Positions 50,335 to 59,719 of a stretch of 64,000 nucleotides of DNA are shown here, piece by piece (within the stretch, counting starts at the first letter, position 1; each line of letters opens with the position of its first letter). Source of the DNA: CADEFF01 sp964569315 (lineage in GTDB: Bacteria; Pseudomonadota; Alphaproteobacteria; Dongiales; Dongiaceae); the NCBI GenBank assembly GCA_964569315.1, contig CAZMUZ010000003.1:1-64000 (forward strand), read 5' to 3'. The position numbers and the translations under genes were made by a program. The notes under the pieces were generated by a model. The model was not told the DNA's origin, searched no databases, and saw only the letters and a list, made by a program, of their open reading frames with translations.

Positions 50335-50400
50335 CATTTACAACATGTTATTATAACGACCCGACGGCCCTGCGGAGGGGTCTCGCCGGGTGAAATCCGC

Positions 50401-51294
50401 CTACGCCGTCGGGAGATCGCGCGGCGCCTCGCCCGCGACCGGCCGCGGCGATTTCCGCTCCCAGGTGCTGAGGCCGACGCCGGCGATGACGATGGCCCCG
50501 CCGACCAGCGTGATCAGGGTCGGCTGCTCCCCCAGCACCGCCATGCCGCCGATCACGCCGATCACGGGAACGAGCAGCAGCACCGGCGAGACCTGGTTCA
50601 CGCTGTAGCGCGCGATGAGCCGGTACCAGATCGAATAGCCGAGCGCCGTCATGCCGAGGCCGAGATAGAGCACGATCAGCCAGCCCTTCCAGTCGGCGCT
50701 CCGCAGCACGGCCATATGGCCCTCCTCGAAGATGAACGAGGCGATGAAGAGCTGCGGGGTCACCAGCACGGCGATCCAGGTCATCAGCCGGAAGCCGCCG
50801 ATATGGCTGACCGTCTTGGCCAGCACCTGCCCCGAGGCCCAGGTCACCCCGCCGCCGACGACCAGGAGGATCGGCCAGAGCGCGCCTTCGAGGCGCGGCT
50901 GGCCGGCGATGACGACGGCCCCGATGAAGGCGATCGCGATGCCGAGGCCGCGCAGCCAGGTGATCTTCTCCTTGAGGAAGACCACCGCCAGCAGCGCCGC
51001 GAGCGGGCCCTCGAGCTGGATCAGGATGGTGCCGAGCGAAGCGTCGATATCGCGGAGCGCCATGAAGGTGAGGCTGTAGGAGACGGCGCCGGCGATGAGG
51101 GAGATCAGCAGGATGCGCGGCATCTCCTCGCGCGGCAGCGGCGCGAACCAGACCATCACGAGCGCGGCGAGGCCGAACCGGAAGGCCAGCAGGAAGATCG
51201 GGGGGAACTGTCCGATCCCGGCCTTGGCGAACACGAATCCCATGCCCCAGAGCGCCGCCAGCAGGAGGGCCGCGAGAAGATCGATGGGCTTCAT
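50401..51294 (-). CDS. EamA/DMT family transporter
   Basis: A 297-residue membrane protein with ten expected helices in two EamA repeats. The first repeat starts MKPIDLLAALLLAALWGMGFVFAKAGI. The second starts after GQPRLEGALWPILLVVGGGVTWASGQVLAKTV. RhaT/YddG-like transporters of this type export amino acids, drugs or other metabolites. Substrate unknown. I chose the ATG at 51292-51294, which begins directly before the first helix. It is a single gene behind the cys control region, and a 131-base gap separates it from the upstream DUF6717 gene. Confidence 0.88.
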   Translation of the reverse strand: MKPIDLLAALLLAALWGMGFVFAKAGIGQFPPIFLLAFRFGLAALVMVWFAPLPREEMPRILLISLIAGAVSYSLTFMALRDIDASLGTILIQLEGPLAALLAVVFLKEKITWLRGLGIAIAFIGAVVIAGQPRLEGALWPILLVVGGGVTWASGQVLAKTVSHIGGFRLMTWIAVLVTPQLFIASFIFEEGHMAVLRSADWKGWLIVLYLGLGMTALGYSIWYRLIARYSVNQVSPVLLLVPVIGVIGGMAVLGEQPTLITLVGGAIVIAGVGLSTWERKSPRPVAGEAPRDLPTA

Positions 51295-51425
51295 GATCGG
51301 GAAATTCCGGTGGGCTGAAGGAAAGCGCTGCGAGGCTAGCCCGGCGCCCCTGCCAAGGCCAGCATCCCGCGGCAGCAGGTCTGCCCTGCGACCGATGCGC
51401 GGGGCTCGCCCGCAACAAGAGAAGC

Positions 51426-51776
51426 TTATTTCGTCCCCGCCGCCTTCACCTGGACATAGATCCGGCGGGGGGCCGCCTCGAAATAATGGAAGAGGGCCGG
51501 GCAGAGCCAACCCTCCATATCGAGCGCCGGCGCATAGTACCAGTTCCCGCCCAGCTCCTCGCGACGCCATTCGAGCATGAGCTCGTGACCGGGAAAGGGA
51601 CCGGCCGAGAAGATCAGGCGGAAACCGCGTTCCGCGTCCGGAAGGTTCGCCACGACGCGATCGATCATGCTGTCGGCGCCGGCGACGAACGGCTCCTGCA
51701 CCAGGCCGACCCGCGCGTCGTCGAACACCCACATGCCGTGATGACGATAGGGGGCGATGACGTTGATGCTGTTCAT
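51426..51776 (-). CDS. DUF6717 family protein
   Basis: A 116-residue soluble protein. Conserved segments are NVIAPYRHHGMWVFDDARVGL near the start, VQEPFVAGADSMIDR, FSAGPFPGHELMLEWRREE, and EGWLCPALFHYFEAAP near the end. I recognise this as the small DUF6717 family found in many proteobacteria and cyanobacteria; the function is unknown. No membrane segment or metal motif is visible. It is divergent from the FkbM gene, with 180 bases between starts. Confidence 0.72.
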   Translation of the reverse strand: MNSINVIAPYRHHGMWVFDDARVGLVQEPFVAGADSMIDRVVANLPDAERGFRLIFSAGPFPGHELMLEWRREELGGNWYYAPALDMEGWLCPALFHYFEAAPRRIYVQVKAAGTK

Positions 51777-51956
51777 GGCGGCGTCCGTTCCGTCCGGCGA
51801 AGACCGTCCCGCCCCGCGCGGAACCGGTATAATATCCTATGAGCGCGACGGCCGCAGCGATCGGGCGGTCGACGCCGACGCGGAGGCGAGACGTTTCGCC
51901 TCCGGGAGCGCCGTTTCGCACGGGCAGACATCACCGGCAGTTTCATCGAGGCCTGC

Positions 51957-52835
51957 ATGCTCACGAGCTACGCGCAGAATTTCGAGGATGTCTATATCCA
52001 CCGGGCATTCCGCGATCTCGAACAAGGCTTCTATGTCGATATCGGGGCCTATGATGCGACCGAAGCCTCGGTGACCCGCTTTTTCTACGATCGCGGATGG
52101 TCCGGCATCAATATCGAGCCCGGCCCGTCCTTCGCGAGGCTGGCGGCGCAGCGCCCGCGCGACCTCAACCTGCAACTGCTCGTCGCCGACCGGAACGGCG
52201 AGGCCGATTTCTTCCACTATGCCGACGCCCCCGGCCTGTCGAGCATGGCGCCCGTTCCGGATACCGTCGGCGTTCCGCTCGGCGAACTCACCACGAGCCG
52301 GCTCCCCTGCCTGTCGCTGGACGAAGTCGTGAGGACCCATCTGCGGGGCCGCCATGTGCATTTCCTCAAGATCGACGTGGAGGGCGCGGAAGCCGCGATC
52401 GTGAATGCGGCCGACTGGCGGAGCTTCCGCCCCGAGCTTCTCCTCATCGAAGCGACCTATCCGATGACCACGCGACGACGCGACGAGGCCTGGTCCGGGA
52501 CGCTTCTGCGCAACGGCTATCACGAGATGTTTTTCGACGGGATCAATCTCTATTTTCTTCGCGAGGAAAGCCTCGGCCGTCGGGGCGCATTCGCCTTTCC
52601 CGCCAACGCGCTCGACGGGTTCCAGAAATATCTCCCGCGGGAGGAAATCCTCGCCAGGGCCGCAGCCTTTCTGGTCGACGGCACGGTCCCTGCCGAAGCG
52701 GCAGGCGTTGCGGGCCCTCAGAAGCCCGATAGGGCGGCGGCGCCGCGCAGCCGACCGGCCTCTCGCTGGATGCGCCTCCGGGGATTTCTGCGGCAGGGCC
52801 CCCGACGCGGGGGACCCGGGCGCGATCGCGGCTGA
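51957..52835 (+). CDS. FkbM family methyltransferase
   Basis: A 292-residue SAM-dependent methyltransferase of the FkbM family. The SAM-binding core is QGFYVDIGAYDATEASVT. The family signature is FLKIDVEGAEAAIV, then PELLLIEATYPM. FkbM-type enzymes methylate oxygen atoms, often on sugars of surface polysaccharides. The last 60 residues are Arg/Pro-rich and low in complexity. It has GAGG before the ATG. It belongs to a small surface-glycan group with a GT4 transferase, a three-module transferase and gmd. Confidence 0.87.
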   Translation: MLTSYAQNFEDVYIHRAFRDLEQGFYVDIGAYDATEASVTRFFYDRGWSGINIEPGPSFARLAAQRPRDLNLQLLVADRNGEADFFHYADAPGLSSMAPVPDTVGVPLGELTTSRLPCLSLDEVVRTHLRGRHVHFLKIDVEGAEAAIVNAADWRSFRPELLLIEATYPMTTRRRDEAWSGTLLRNGYHEMFFDGINLYFLREESLGRRGAFAFPANALDGFQKYLPREEILARAAAFLVDGTVPAEAAGVAGPQKPDRAAAPRSRPASRWMRLRGFLRQGPRRGGPGRDRG

Positions 52836-52932
52836 CGGAGGCCGCCATCCGGGCGGTCGAAGCCGCGCCGGGCAGATTGTCTTCGGAAGGGATTTCTCCG
52901 GCGGTGGCGCCCGACCTGCCGCCGCAACGGCT

Positions 52933-54165
52933 TCATCGGGGCGCGTCGAGCGGCAGGGAACCGTTCGCACGCTGCGAGGCGCTATCGAACGGACCTGGCC
53001 GGGAGCGACCGGCCGTCGCCAGCGTCTGTCGATAGAACTGGAGCAACCGTTGGGCGGCGATCTCCCACCGCAGATTGGCATGGGCGAAAGCCCGGCCGTT
53101 GCCGCCCAGACGACGGCGCAAGTCGGGATCGGCCGCCAGCGCTGCCACTTTCTCGGCGATCTCCTCCGCCGCGCCCGTATGCGTGACCAGGCAATGCTCG
53201 CCGTCGCGCAGATGCGTCGCGATGTTGCAGTCCGGCATCACCACCGGCCGGCCGCTGGCGAGGAACATCGGCAGCTTGCAGGGGAGCCGGTAGTTGTTGA
53301 ACGAATCCGGCCGCCCCGGCTGCACGAGGATGTCGGAGATCGCGAGGAGTTCCGGAATGCGGCTCGCCGGTCGGTCGCCGAGGTCGATGAAATTCGGCGG
53401 CCGCTCGAGTTTCGTCGCCAGCGCGCCGCTCGCCGGATGGCCGGTCCGCACCAGATGGACGGGCAGGCCGCGCCGGCCGAGCAAGGTCACCGCCCGGTAC
53501 AGTTCCGCGACGTCCTGGACGTTCGCAGGATGCACATTGCCCGGATAGAACAGCACTAGGGCGCCATTCGGGATGCCGAGGGAGCGCCGCAGCGCGGCAT
53601 CCGCCGTCGCGGCCAGATCGAAGATTTCCGGCTCGCAGCCCGGCCAAAAGACCAATCCCGGAACATGCGCGGGGCGGAAGCGCTCCAGGCTCTCGAAGAT
53701 GCAGGTCATGCCGGCGGCGCCCGCGAGAAACCCGCGCCACTGGCGCGGATCGATCAAGCCCCGGCGCCAGCGGCCGAACTTCCCGCGCGCGCGCCTTTCG
53801 GCGGCCGCGCGAAAGGCTAGATAGAGGCGGCGCTCATTGTCCTCCAGATGGACGAGATAAGGCGCGCCGAGACGCGCCGCGAGATCGAGGCTCGGGCGCC
53901 GGACGATCTCGCGCGGCGTCCAGGCATGGATCAGCACATCCTCGCGGTCGGGCTTGCCGCCGTCGCGGAAGCCGAAGCGATGCGATGCCTGTCGAAACGT
54001 TTTTACGGAGAAACGCGGCGTTCCGAAGCTGGCGACCGTTTCCGGCCGGTGCGGCACGAGCACGGTGCAGCGGACCTGCAATCGTTCCAGCTCGTTGGCG
54101 AGGTGGAACAGGTGGATGCCGCTCGTATTGTCGAACCAGTGATAGTTGACAAATATGACGTGCAT
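52933..54165 (-). CDS. Glycosyltransferase, GT4-like
   Basis: A 410-residue soluble GT-B protein. It starts MHVIFVNYHWFDNTSGIHLF, the N-terminal Rossmann part. The C-terminal donor-binding domain shows LVLFYPGNVHPANVQDVAELY, IPELLAISDILVQPGRPDSFNNYRLPCKLP and FLASGRPVVMP. The E-x7-E motif of family 4 is altered here, as the PGRPDSFNNYRLP site has an Arg-Leu-Pro where EALA is usual. The ATG at 54163-54165 was preferred over an in-frame start at 54279. It is convergent with fkbM and divergent from the triple-module transferase gene, 215 bases apart. Sugar unknown. Confidence 0.82.
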   Translation of the reverse strand: MHVIFVNYHWFDNTSGIHLFHLANELERLQVRCTVLVPHRPETVASFGTPRFSVKTFRQASHRFGFRDGGKPDREDVLIHAWTPREIVRRPSLDLAARLGAPYLVHLEDNERRLYLAFRAAAERRARGKFGRWRRGLIDPRQWRGFLAGAAGMTCIFESLERFRPAHVPGLVFWPGCEPEIFDLAATADAALRRSLGIPNGALVLFYPGNVHPANVQDVAELYRAVTLLGRRGLPVHLVRTGHPASGALATKLERPPNFIDLGDRPASRIPELLAISDILVQPGRPDSFNNYRLPCKLPMFLASGRPVVMPDCNIATHLRDGEHCLVTHTGAAEEIAEKVAALAADPDLRRRLGGNGRAFAHANLRWEIAAQRLLQFYRQTLATAGRSRPGPFDSASQRANGSLPLDAPR

Positions 54166-54380
54166 CGGAAACCGGGCTCCGGGCCGCAGCGGCCTATGGT
54201 TCCGGCGACGAACCGACAAAGCGAGCGCGATAGGGTGACGGCAGGCAACGATAGTTGAGTGCGTTCCCTCTGTCACCAAGCCTGCGGGCGGCGCCGGGGG
54301 AAATCGGCCGGTCTCGCGTCCGGAGCTCGCCCCGGGATCGATCCGACCGGGCGGCGACGCGGAAGCGCGCCCCGGCTAGA

Positions 54381-57300
54381 ATGGCCTCCCGAGTCGGCGG
54401 CGTCAGCCTGGATTCCCGGCTCCGGCAAGGGGTTTCATTCGACGTGCAGCTTCCCAAGATCAGTGTCGTCGTTCCGTCGCTGAACCAGGGTCGCTTTCTC
54501 CACCGGGCGCTGGAAAGCATCATCGGCCAGGCTTACCCGTCCGTGGAGCTCATCGTCATGGATGGCGGCTCGACCGACGAGAGCCTGGCCGTCATCCGGA
54601 GTCACGCGCAGCACATCCGGCACTGGCAAAGCGGGCCCGATGGCGGGCAGGCGGCCGCCATCAATGCCGGAATGCGCATTGCCTCGGGGGAGATCGTCTG
54701 CTGGCTCAATGCCGACGATCTGTTCTGCGACGGCGCGCTGCGGACCATCGCCAAGGCGGCGATCGGCCATCCCCATGCGGGCGTCTATATCGGGAACGGG
54801 TTTCGTCTCGACGAGCGAACCGGGGCCCTTACGCCGTTCTCCCGCCGAAGCCTGGGCTTCGATCGCCGGGCCCTGCAGCTCGGCCTCGACTATGTTCTCC
54901 AGCCGGCGACGTTCTTCCGGCGAAGCGCCTGGAACGCGGTCGGCGGTATCGACCCGACACTGCATTTCGTCCTGGATTGGGACGTGATCGTCAGGATATC
55001 CAGCCGCTATCCGGTGACGCTGCTGAACGAGTTCATTGCCATCAGCCGCGAGCACCCCGAGACCAAGACCGCCAATGGCGGGCTTCGCAGAGTTCTGGAG
55101 ATTGCCGAAACGACGGAACGATGGGCCGGCGCCGGCCTGACGCCGGGCGCCGCCATCTATCTTCTCGAGACGCTGCGCGGCAGTCCGGCCGATCGCCTCG
55201 GCGAGGCTTTCGGAGAGAGGCTCGACCAGGCCGCGCGGGAGGCCCGGCAGATGCTGGTCCGGCTCGCGGGAAACGAGGACGGCTTCCCGCATCGCATCGA
55301 TCCCGAAGATGAAGTCTATGTGCCGCTGCCCCGGCCGGAGCGGTGCCTGCCGCCGGCCCCGTCCCGGAAAGATCTGCCCCGTATCAGCATCGTGACCCCA
55401 TCCTTCAATCAGGCGAGCTTCCTCGAACGGGCGCTTCGAAGCGTGGTGGACCAGGATTATCCGAATGCCGAGATCATCGTCATGGACGGCGCCTCGGCGG
55501 ATGGTTCCGTCGAGATCCTGCAGTCGCTCGAATCGCACATCGCGCGCTGGGAATCGGCGAAGGATCGCGGACCCGCCCATGCGATCAACAAGGGCTTCGC
55601 CGCGGCCACCGGCGACATACTGGGTTGGCTGAACTCGGACGACATGCTGGCGGACGAGGCGCTCTGGACCGTCGGCAAGGCATTCGCCGACGACCCCGAG
55701 CTCGACATGGTTTTCGCCAATGCCATCTATGTCGATTCCGACGACCGGCCCATCCTCGTGGATCACGGTCTCTACCGGACCTCGCTCTATTACGGCGTGA
55801 TTCAGGAGCGCAGCCGGGTCCCGGCCTACTGGTCCTACAATCATGGCATCCCGCAGCCGACGGTGTTCTTCCGTCGCCGCTTGCTCGAGCGCTGCGGCCC
55901 GCTCGACGAAAGCTACAAATACATCTTCGATTTCGAGCTGTTTTTCCGCTTCGCCGCGAGCGCCAGGGTCAGAAAGATCGAGCGCACCATCGCCTTCTAC
56001 CGGATTCACGGCGCCGCCAAGACCGCCGACTGGAGCAACTTCCTCGTCGAGCTCTACCGCTTCAGCAGGCCCAAATGGCCGGGCCTCTTCGACCCCCAGT
56101 TCGGCCCCGTGCTTCGCGGCTTCACCAAGGGTTTCATGCGCCGCCTGTGGCGGAATCGCAGGCGCGGCCCCGGCTTCAAGGCGGCGGCGCTGCTCGTCGC
56201 TTTCATGGCCGCGACGCGGATCGCCAATCCGGAGGCCGTCGCGAAATTCGTCCGCGGCCGGCTCGCCCGCCGCCGGCGACAGCCGGCGCATATCCCGGCC
56301 GCGATCGGAGGAAATCCGGAAGCGAGCGCGCGCCCCGCACCTCTGCAGCGCGCCGGGCTTCGCTACAAGGCACTCTTCGCCGCTTTCTTCCCGCCGCGCT
56401 ACCCGGGAACATCCGGCGGCGAAATCCGGGACTATCACCTGCTGCGGGAGTTGCTGCGATTCTGCGACGTCAGCCTCTTGTCGCTCTATCCGCCGGACCT
56501 CGACGCGCGGCTCGATCCCCTGTCGGCAAACCTCGCCGAGATCCACGATCCCGAAACCCTGGCGCGCGCCTTTCCGGAACTGACGCGGCCCCTGGAACTT
56601 CGGCGCTTGCGAACGTTCCGCAGCCGGCTGCTGAACCGGCTGCGGCGCGCCGACCTGCCGGTGTGGGGGCCCAAATTGAATCGCGACGCGAGCCTGCACC
56701 TCGCACAGACCCGGGCCTATATGGTCGGCTATCTGGGCAAGAAGCTGGCCGAAGACGCCGCAGACTTCGTGTTCGTCAGCCCGCAGATCAACCCGGTGGG
56801 GCTGGTGCTCGAAGCGACGCCGAACCGGGCACGCTTCATCCTGGCGACCTACGACGTGGAGGCGGTGCGCGCCAGGCGCTTGCGCGACGGTTTACGTGGC
56901 ATCAAATGGCTTGCCGCTCATCTGGAAAGCCGGCGAGCGGACTATTTCGAGCGGAACAATCTGCGCGCCTTCGACGGCGTTATCGCGGTGAGCGAGCTCG
57001 ATCGAACCATCTTCATCGAACGGTACGGGTTCGCGCCCGAGCGCGTGCTGGCGCTCGAGAACGGGGTCGATACGGCGTATTTCGCATTCGAAGCGCGCAA
57101 AGGCGGCACCCCGCCGAACATCCTGTTCACCGGGAATTTCGGCTATCGGCCCAATCATGACGCCGCGATGCGGCTGGTGCGGCGCATCATGCCGCGCGTC
57201 TGGGAAGAACTGCCGGATGCCCAGCTATGGATCGTGGGCGCCAGCCCCGAGCCCGGGCTCGCGGCCTGTTCCGACGGGAGACGGATTTTCGTGACCGGTC

Positions 57301-57662
57301 GGGTCGAGAGCGTCCGCGGCTATTTCCAGGCGGCGAGCCTGTTCTGCGCGCCCCTCGAATCCGGCTCCGGGACGAAATACAAGATCCTCGAGGCCTTGTC
57401 CTCGGGCGTGCCGATCGTCTGCACGGAGCTTGCCCGGGAAGGCTTCGACGCGGCCAGCGGCCAGCATCTCATCGCGGTCGATGACGACCGGTCGATCGCC
57501 GAGAAGATCGTCTGGCTGACCCGGAATCCCGGCGAGGCGGCGCAGATGGCGGCGACCGGCCGGGCTTTCGTGGAAGCCACGCATGACTGGCGGATCGTCC
57601 TGCCGAAGCTCGAGCCGTGGCTGGACGGCATTGCCCGGCTGCCCAAGATCTCCCCGCACTGA
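54381..57662 (+). CDS. Three-module glycosyltransferase (GT2-GT2-GT4 fusion)
   Basis: A 1093-residue protein with three full glycosyltransferase modules. Module 1 (about 25-300) is GT2: ISVVVPSLNQGRFLHRALES, VMDGGSTDES, WLNADDLF near 108. Module 2 (about 332-630) is GT2 again: ISIVTPSFNQASFLERALRS, VMDGASADGS, WLNSDDML near 416. Module 3 (about 660-1085) is GT4/GT1: FPPRYPGTSGGEIRDYHLLRE, ILFTGNFGYRPNHDAA and APLESGSGTKYKILEALSSG near 991-1010. Modules 1 and 2 are clearly duplicates. I chose the ATG at 54381; in-frame starts further up to 54255 code for low-complexity sequence. Such fusions are expected to build a short oligosaccharide of surface glycan on one carrier. gmd, on the opposite strand, likely supplies a deoxysugar donor. 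Confidence 0.9.
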   Translation: MASRVGGVSLDSRLRQGVSFDVQLPKISVVVPSLNQGRFLHRALESIIGQAYPSVELIVMDGGSTDESLAVIRSHAQHIRHWQSGPDGGQAAAINAGMRIASGEIVCWLNADDLFCDGALRTIAKAAIGHPHAGVYIGNGFRLDERTGALTPFSRRSLGFDRRALQLGLDYVLQPATFFRRSAWNAVGGIDPTLHFVLDWDVIVRISSRYPVTLLNEFIAISREHPETKTANGGLRRVLEIAETTERWAGAGLTPGAAIYLLETLRGSPADRLGEAFGERLDQAAREARQMLVRLAGNEDGFPHRIDPEDEVYVPLPRPERCLPPAPSRKDLPRISIVTPSFNQASFLERALRSVVDQDYPNAEIIVMDGASADGSVEILQSLESHIARWESAKDRGPAHAINKGFAAATGDILGWLNSDDMLADEALWTVGKAFADDPELDMVFANAIYVDSDDRPILVDHGLYRTSLYYGVIQERSRVPAYWSYNHGIPQPTVFFRRRLLERCGPLDESYKYIFDFELFFRFAASARVRKIERTIAFYRIHGAAKTADWSNFLVELYRFSRPKWPGLFDPQFGPVLRGFTKGFMRRLWRNRRRGPGFKAAALLVAFMAATRIANPEAVAKFVRGRLARRRRQPAHIPAAIGGNPEASARPAPLQRAGLRYKALFAAFFPPRYPGTSGGEIRDYHLLRELLRFCDVSLLSLYPPDLDARLDPLSANLAEIHDPETLARAFPELTRPLELRRLRTFRSRLLNRLRRADLPVWGPKLNRDASLHLAQTRAYMVGYLGKKLAEDAADFVFVSPQINPVGLVLEATPNRARFILATYDVEAVRARRLRDGLRGIKWLAAHLESRRADYFERNNLRAFDGVIAVSELDRTIFIERYGFAPERVLALENGVDTAYFAFEARKGGTPPNILFTGNFGYRPNHDAAMRLVRRIMPRVWEELPDAQLWIVGASPEPGLAACSDGRRIFVTGRVESVRGYFQAASLFCAPLESGSGTKYKILEALSSGVPIVCTELAREGFDAASGQHLIAVDDDRSIAEKIVWLTRNPGEAAQMAATGRAFVEATHDWRIVLPKLEPWLDGIARLPKISPH

Positions 57663-57730
57663 GCGGTGGCCTCCGGACACGGAGGCGGCGGCGATCGGCC
57701 GACCGCGATCGAAGGCGCTTCGGCCGGCGG

Positions 57731-58717
57731 TTATCCGGGGCGGACCGGCGGCCGGCCGAGCCGCTCGAGATCCATGGCGACCATTTCGGCCACCAGCTCC
57801 GGCAGCGTCACCGTGGGCTCCCAGCCGAGGACGGTCCGCGCCTTCGTCGCGTCGCCCCGCAAGGCTTCGACCTCCGCCGGCCGGAACAGGGCGGGATCGA
57901 TCTCGATATGGTCCGACGCCTCGAGGCCGACTTCGGCGAAGGCAAGCTCGCAGAACTCCCGGACCGACGCCGTGCGCCCGGTGGCGATCACGTAATCGTC
58001 CGCAGCCGGTTGCTGCAGCATCTGCCACATCGCCCGCACATGGTCGCGCGCATGGCCCCAATCGCGCTTGGCGTCGAGATTGCCGAGCACGAGTTTCCGG
58101 CCGAGCCCCAGCTTTATGCGCGCCACGCCATCGGTGATCTTGCGGGTGACGAACTCGATGCTGCGCAACGGCGATTCGTGATTGAACAGGATTCCGCTGC
58201 TGGCATGCATGCCGAAGCTCTCGCGGTAGTTGATGGTCATCCAGTGCGCGAAAGCCTTGGCGACCGCGTAAGGGGACCGGGGATGGAACGGCGTGAGCTC
58301 GTTCTGCACGGGCACCTGCGCGCGCCCGAACATCTCCGAGGAGGAAGCCTGGTAGAACCGGGCGCCGGGAGCCCGCGTCCGCACGGCCTCGAGCATGTTG
58401 AGGGCGCCGACGCCGGTGGCACCGGCGGTCGCGATCGGCTGGTTCCAGGAGATCTTCACGAGCGACTGGGCGCCGAGGTTATAGACCTCGTCGGGCCTCG
58501 CATCCTCGACCGCCCGGATCAAGGTGGAGAGGTCGAGGAGATCGCCATCGACGAACTGCACGCGGTCGGCGATGCCGAGCCAATGCAGCCGCTCGTATCC
58601 GGCATCCGCAGCACTGCGGCGAACCAGGCCGAAGACCTCGTAGCCCTTGCCGAGCAGCAGCTCGGAAAGATAGGCGCCGTCCTGCCCGGCGATTCCGGTG
58701 ATAAGCGCCCGCTTCAA
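57731..58717 (-). CDS. gmd: GDP-mannose 4,6-dehydratase
   Basis: Gmd turns GDP-mannose into GDP-4-keto-6-deoxymannose, the precursor of GDP-rhamnose, GDP-fucose or GDP-perosamine. The 328-residue protein has the NADP motif LITGIAGQDGAYLSELLLGKG. It also has the catalytic set: the Ser-Ser-Glu triad in YQASSSEMFGRAQ and the Tyr-x3-Lys in SPYAVAKAFAHWM. FNHESPLRSIEFVTRKITDGVARI and the GNLDAKRDWGHARDHVRAMW motif are diagnostic for GDP-mannose dehydratase. No fcl or rmd lies next to it, so the reducing partner is elsewhere. The yhhQ gene ends 85 bases before its start. Confidence 0.93.
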   Translation of the reverse strand: MKRALITGIAGQDGAYLSELLLGKGYEVFGLVRRSAADAGYERLHWLGIADRVQFVDGDLLDLSTLIRAVEDARPDEVYNLGAQSLVKISWNQPIATAGATGVGALNMLEAVRTRAPGARFYQASSSEMFGRAQVPVQNELTPFHPRSPYAVAKAFAHWMTINYRESFGMHASSGILFNHESPLRSIEFVTRKITDGVARIKLGLGRKLVLGNLDAKRDWGHARDHVRAMWQMLQQPAADDYVIATGRTASVREFCELAFAEVGLEASDHIEIDPALFRPAEVEALRGDATKARTVLGWEPTVTLPELVAEMVAMDLERLGRPPVRPG

Positions 58718-58802
58718 GGTCTCTCCCCCCGAGACGTCGATCGGATGATTTTCAACCTAGCACGGCGGAGCCGGAAGGCGAGCGGCCGGTCAGGGGTGCC
58801 CG

Positions 58803-59483
58803 TTACTTGGCGACGGCGAAGGGATTGAACCGGGTGCCCCGGTCGTAATGGTCGACGCCTTCGGCGCGCTTCAGATAGGCGATGACGACATAGGTGAGCG
58901 GCGTCGCCAGCACCTCGAACGCGACCTTGGAGGCCCATTGCGTCCCCGCCGCATTGGCGAGCACGCCGAACGGGATGACGCCGAGGAAGGCGATGGTCAT
59001 GAAGATGAGGGTGTCGGTGAACTGGCCGACCACCGTCGAGCCGATGGTGCGCGTCCAGAGATGCCGGCCCCCGGTCGCGACCTTCATCCGGGCGAGCACG
59101 TAGGAATTGACGAACTCGCCGACCAGATAGGCGGCGAAGGAGGCGGCGAGGAGGCGCGGCGTCGAGCCCAGGATCTCGTTCCAGGCCTCCTGCCCTTGCC
59201 AGACCTCGGCGCCCGGCAGCATGCCGCCGACCCAGATCGCCAGCACCGCCACGAGATTGCAGAGGAAGCCGAGCCAGATCACGCGGCGCGCCAGCGCATA
59301 GCCGTAGACCTCGGTCAGCACGTCGCCGATGATGTAGCTGACCGGGAAGATGACGATGGCCGCGGGGAGCACGAAGCCGCGAATCTCGATCAGCTTCGCG
59401 GCGATGATGTTGGACACGATGAGGCAGGTGACGAAGAGGGCCACCACCACCATCAGCCGTCCCGAATAGCCGCCTTTTTGCAT
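58803..59483 (-). CDS. yhhQ: Queuosine precursor (preQ0/queuine) transporter, YhhQ family
   Basis: A 226-residue inner-membrane protein with six expected helices. The opening RLMVVVALFVTCLIVSNIIAAKLIEI and the conserved FPVSYIIGDVLTEVYGYALARRVIW mark the YhhQ family of preQ0/preQ1 uptake proteins. FAAYLVGEFVNSYVLARMKV is the second family block. I chose the ATG at 59481-59483 because it precedes the first helix; in-frame sequence further up to 59663 is Arg/Ala-rich shadow. It is divergent from queA, 236 bases apart, matching a role in the queuosine pathway. Confidence 0.9.
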   Translation of the reverse strand: MQKGGYSGRLMVVVALFVTCLIVSNIIAAKLIEIRGFVLPAAIVIFPVSYIIGDVLTEVYGYALARRVIWLGFLCNLVAVLAIWVGGMLPGAEVWQGQEAWNEILGSTPRLLAASFAAYLVGEFVNSYVLARMKVATGGRHLWTRTIGSTVVGQFTDTLIFMTIAFLGVIPFGVLANAAGTQWASKVAFEVLATPLTYVVIAYLKRAEGVDHYDRGTRFNPFAVAK

Positions 59484-59719
59484 CGTCGTTCCCGTGACCG
59501 CCGCGTCGGCCGCAGCGGCTTCCGATAGTCCGCCGCGGCGCCTGTGGTCGCAGATCGCGCGGTCCTCCGTCAATGGCGGGGACGCATCGGCCCGGCCTCT
59601 CCCGGTCGCGCGGGGCGGTCCCGGATGGGACAGAATAGGCGCCGCCGCCCGGCCATCCGGCAACGGCAGGCCTTCGCCGGGCTTTCCCTCCCCTGCGGCG
59701 CCGTCTATATCCGCCGGCG

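Noticed and set aside
59484..59719. preQ1 riboswitch between yhhQ and queA
   Set aside because: No short hairpin with an A-rich tail of the preQ1-I type and no class II fold could be recognised; the gap is uniformly GC-rich.
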